Source: a bacterium (lineage in GTDB: Bacteria > Spirochaetota > Spirochaetia > JABEVK01). From it: a DNA stretch of 6,751 nucleotides. This document shows positions 5,802 to 6,751 of this stretch, in pieces; the first letter of the stretch is position 1; the number at the start of each line of letters is the position of its first letter. The stretch lies in NCBI GenBank assembly GCA_021782055.1, contig JAJXVP010000154.1, positions 1 through 6,751 of the forward strand, read 5' to 3'. The notes beneath the pieces were generated by a model. It saw only the letters and a program-made list of their open reading frames with translations. It was not told the origin of the DNA and made no database searches. The position numbers were made by a program, and so were the translations under genes.

Positions 5802-5831
5802 TTGTCGAGGGCCGGCCAGCTGGGCTATATT
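5802..5831 (+). promoter_or_regulatory. Possible promoter of the DUF2127 gene
   Basis: TTGTCG (5802-5807), 18 nt, TATATT (5826-5831), then 6 nt to ATG 5838. Transcription would start at the start codon. No Shine-Dalgarno is visible, which agrees with a leaderless message. Confidence 0.35.
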
Positions 5832-5837
5832 AAGCTA

Positions 5838-6347
5838 ATGTCATCTCACTCCCCCGCCGATTCTCGGGGTTATCAAATCCTTCACAAAGTCTTTTTGGTA
5901 GGTCTGTTTCTTAAGGGTGCCAACGCTCTGTTGGAGCTTGTGTCGGGTTTGGTGCTTTTGTTGTTGCCCGTAGCGACCCTGCAAAGTGCTGCCGAAACGG
6001 TGCTTAGGCCTTTGATGCGAGCCCTCCCCGAGGGACCGTGGCATGCTCGGTTAGAACGATTGACGGCTTCGATTACTCCTGATGGGACTTTGTTTGCCGC
6101 CTGGTATTTTCTTAGTCATGCCTTTGTGAAACTCTTGGTTGTCGTGTGTTTGGTTAAGGGTTGGGTATGGGCTTACCCGCTCAGTATTGCCGTCTTTGCG
6201 GGGTTCATGACCTTTCAAACGTGGGAGTTTTTTCATGGGCATGCCCTCATGTATATGCTTTTGAATATAATGGATGTTTTCTTGATTTTTCTTACCGTCA
6301 ACGAGTGGCGCCATGCTCTTCGCTTAAAACAATTGAAAACCGCGTAA
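5838..6347 (+). CDS. DUF2127-type integral membrane protein
   Basis: 169 residues with about four membrane helices (roughly 19-45, 83-106, 109-128, 136-156). The layout matches DUF2127: an amphipathic start with a K-G-A-N helix, then SHAFVKLLVVVCLVKGWVWAYP, a third helix ending in FQTWEFFHGHA, and a final LLNIMDVFLIFLTVNEW helix before a basic tail (LRLKQLKTA). The family's function is unknown. The frame is open upstream to 5532, but that part lies inside the SUMF1 gene and across the hairpin, so I place the start at ATG 5838. It is followed by the Crp-like gene after 61 nt, on the same strand, possibly separated by a weak terminator. No partner or substrate can be inferred. Confidence 0.8.
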   Translation: MSSHSPADSRGYQILHKVFLVGLFLKGANALLELVSGLVLLLLPVATLQSAAETVLRPLMRALPEGPWHARLERLTASITPDGTLFAAWYFLSHAFVKLLVVVCLVKGWVWAYPLSIAVFAGFMTFQTWEFFHGHALMYMLLNIMDVFLIFLTVNEWRHALRLKQLKTA

Positions 6348-6364
6348 ATTGCTCAGTTTTTTTT
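6330..6364 (+). terminator. Weak terminator-like end of the DUF2127 gene
   Basis: A short AT-rich inverted repeat (CAATT and AATTG around the stop codon) is followed by GCTCAG and eight T (6357-6364). The stem is weak, so termination is uncertain; the T-run is the main evidence. Confidence 0.25.
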
Positions 6365-6373
6365 CTTGAAGGC

Positions 6374-6401
6374 TTGCAGACAGCGCCTCTTAGGCTAAAA
6401 C
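6374..6401 (+). promoter_or_regulatory. Possible promoter of the Crp-like gene with internal palindrome
   Basis: TTGCAG (6374-6379), 16 nt, TAAAAC (6396-6401), and 7 nt to ATG 6409. The spacer holds the inverted repeat GCCT-CTT-AGGC (6385-6395), a possible operator. No good ribosome site precedes the ATG; the nearest AGG is 14 nt away. Both hexamers are imperfect. Confidence 0.3.
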
Positions 6402-6408
6402 TATCTCT

Positions 6409-6751
6409 ATGCGCTCCCTAACGAACAAAGCCGAGTTTCTTTCTCAACGTGAACACCTTTTGTTTTTTCGCGCTCTCAACGCTGAAGCCAAAGAGTGGCT
6501 GTGGAATAAGTGCGAGATTGTCGACTTTCAAGAAGAAGAGCTGGTGGTCAAGGTCGGCGATCTCAGCCCGTCCTTTTTTGGCATTCTGACCGGTTGTGTA
6601 GGGGTCTCGATGGCTGAAGAAGGCCGTGACGTCTACTTGAACACCCTTGGTGCGGGGCAGATTTTTGGTGAAGCCGCCATGTTTCTTAAATCCCCTCGAA
6701 CCGCCACCGTCAAGACCTTAGAGCCCAGTGTGATTCTTAAGCTGACCCGCT
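6409..6751 (+). CDS. Cyclic-nucleotide-binding domain protein, Crp/FNR-like (3' end cut by window)
   Basis: The first 114 residues are visible and the frame is open to the window edge. They form a CNMP-binding beta-roll: a leading helix (LLFFRALNAEAKEWLW), strands including GDLSPSFFGILTGCVGVSM, and the phosphate-binding cassette GQIFGEAAMFLKSPRTATV. E88 and R97, the residues that hold the ribose and cyclic phosphate in cAMP-binding members, are both present, followed by T98. The ligand pocket therefore looks intact and cAMP or cGMP binding is plausible. Whether a C-terminal HTH follows (a transcription factor of the Crp family) or another effector domain cannot be seen. No Fe-S Cys cluster typical of FNR is visible at the N-terminus. 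Confidence 0.85.
   Translation, partial: MRSLTNKAEFLSQREHLLFFRALNAEAKEWLWNKCEIVDFQEEELVVKVGDLSPSFFGILTGCVGVSMAEEGRDVYLNTLGAGQIFGEAAMFLKSPRTATVKTLEPSVILKLTR

Noticed and set aside
5532..5837. Upstream extension of the DUF2127 frame
   Set aside because: It lies out of frame inside the SUMF1 gene and crosses the hairpin; family similarity begins only after ATG 5838.

Overview
The window (about 6.75 kb) looks like chromosome from a bacterium with an anaerobic, fermentative or H2-metabolising lifestyle. I favour a spirochaete. The reasons are a spirochaete-style SUMF1 (formylglycine-enzyme fold) lipoprotein, a HTH plus PTS-IIA protein leading a hydrogenase-4-type membrane operon, and a CNMP-binding regulator. 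This is an inference from family flavour only; no rRNA or other taxonomic marker is present.

Left part, minus strand (1-3520): an operon reads leftwards. It starts with a HTH-PTS IIA fusion protein. That gene overlaps by ATGA a full-length HyfB-like proton-translocating membrane subunit, which overlaps by ATGA a second, paralogous HyfB-like subunit cut by the window edge. The 233 bp in front of the operon hold three direct repeats at an exact 22-bp period, two short palindromes and a possible promoter lying directly against the start codon.

Middle: a DsbA/FrnE-like thiol oxidoreductase (minus strand, 3521-4111) is divergent from a plus-strand pair. The 234-bp divergent gap (4112-4345) holds a terminator-like hairpin that ends no visible gene, plus two nonamers shared with the hydrogenase operon's control region.

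Right part, plus strand: the pair is a 37-codon peptide gene, whose product carries the YxxPxLxxxG(x5)T pattern of lasso-type RiPP leaders, followed at once by a SUMF1-fold lipoprotein. The last ~40 codons of the lipoprotein look like the variable region (VR) of a diversity-generating retroelement (DGR). They are A-poor, and almost every presumed variable position is an NNY codon explainable as a mutated AAY. A strong hairpin follows the stop. Then come a DUF2127-type membrane protein and the start of a Crp/CNMP-binding protein, cut by the window edge.

Most interesting points: the VR-like 3' end (no reverse transcriptase or template is in the window, so it would be a remote target or lie near an unseen RT), the RiPP-leader-like peptide directly upstream, the phased repeats, and four promoter-like sequences that would give leaderless or near-leaderless mRNAs.
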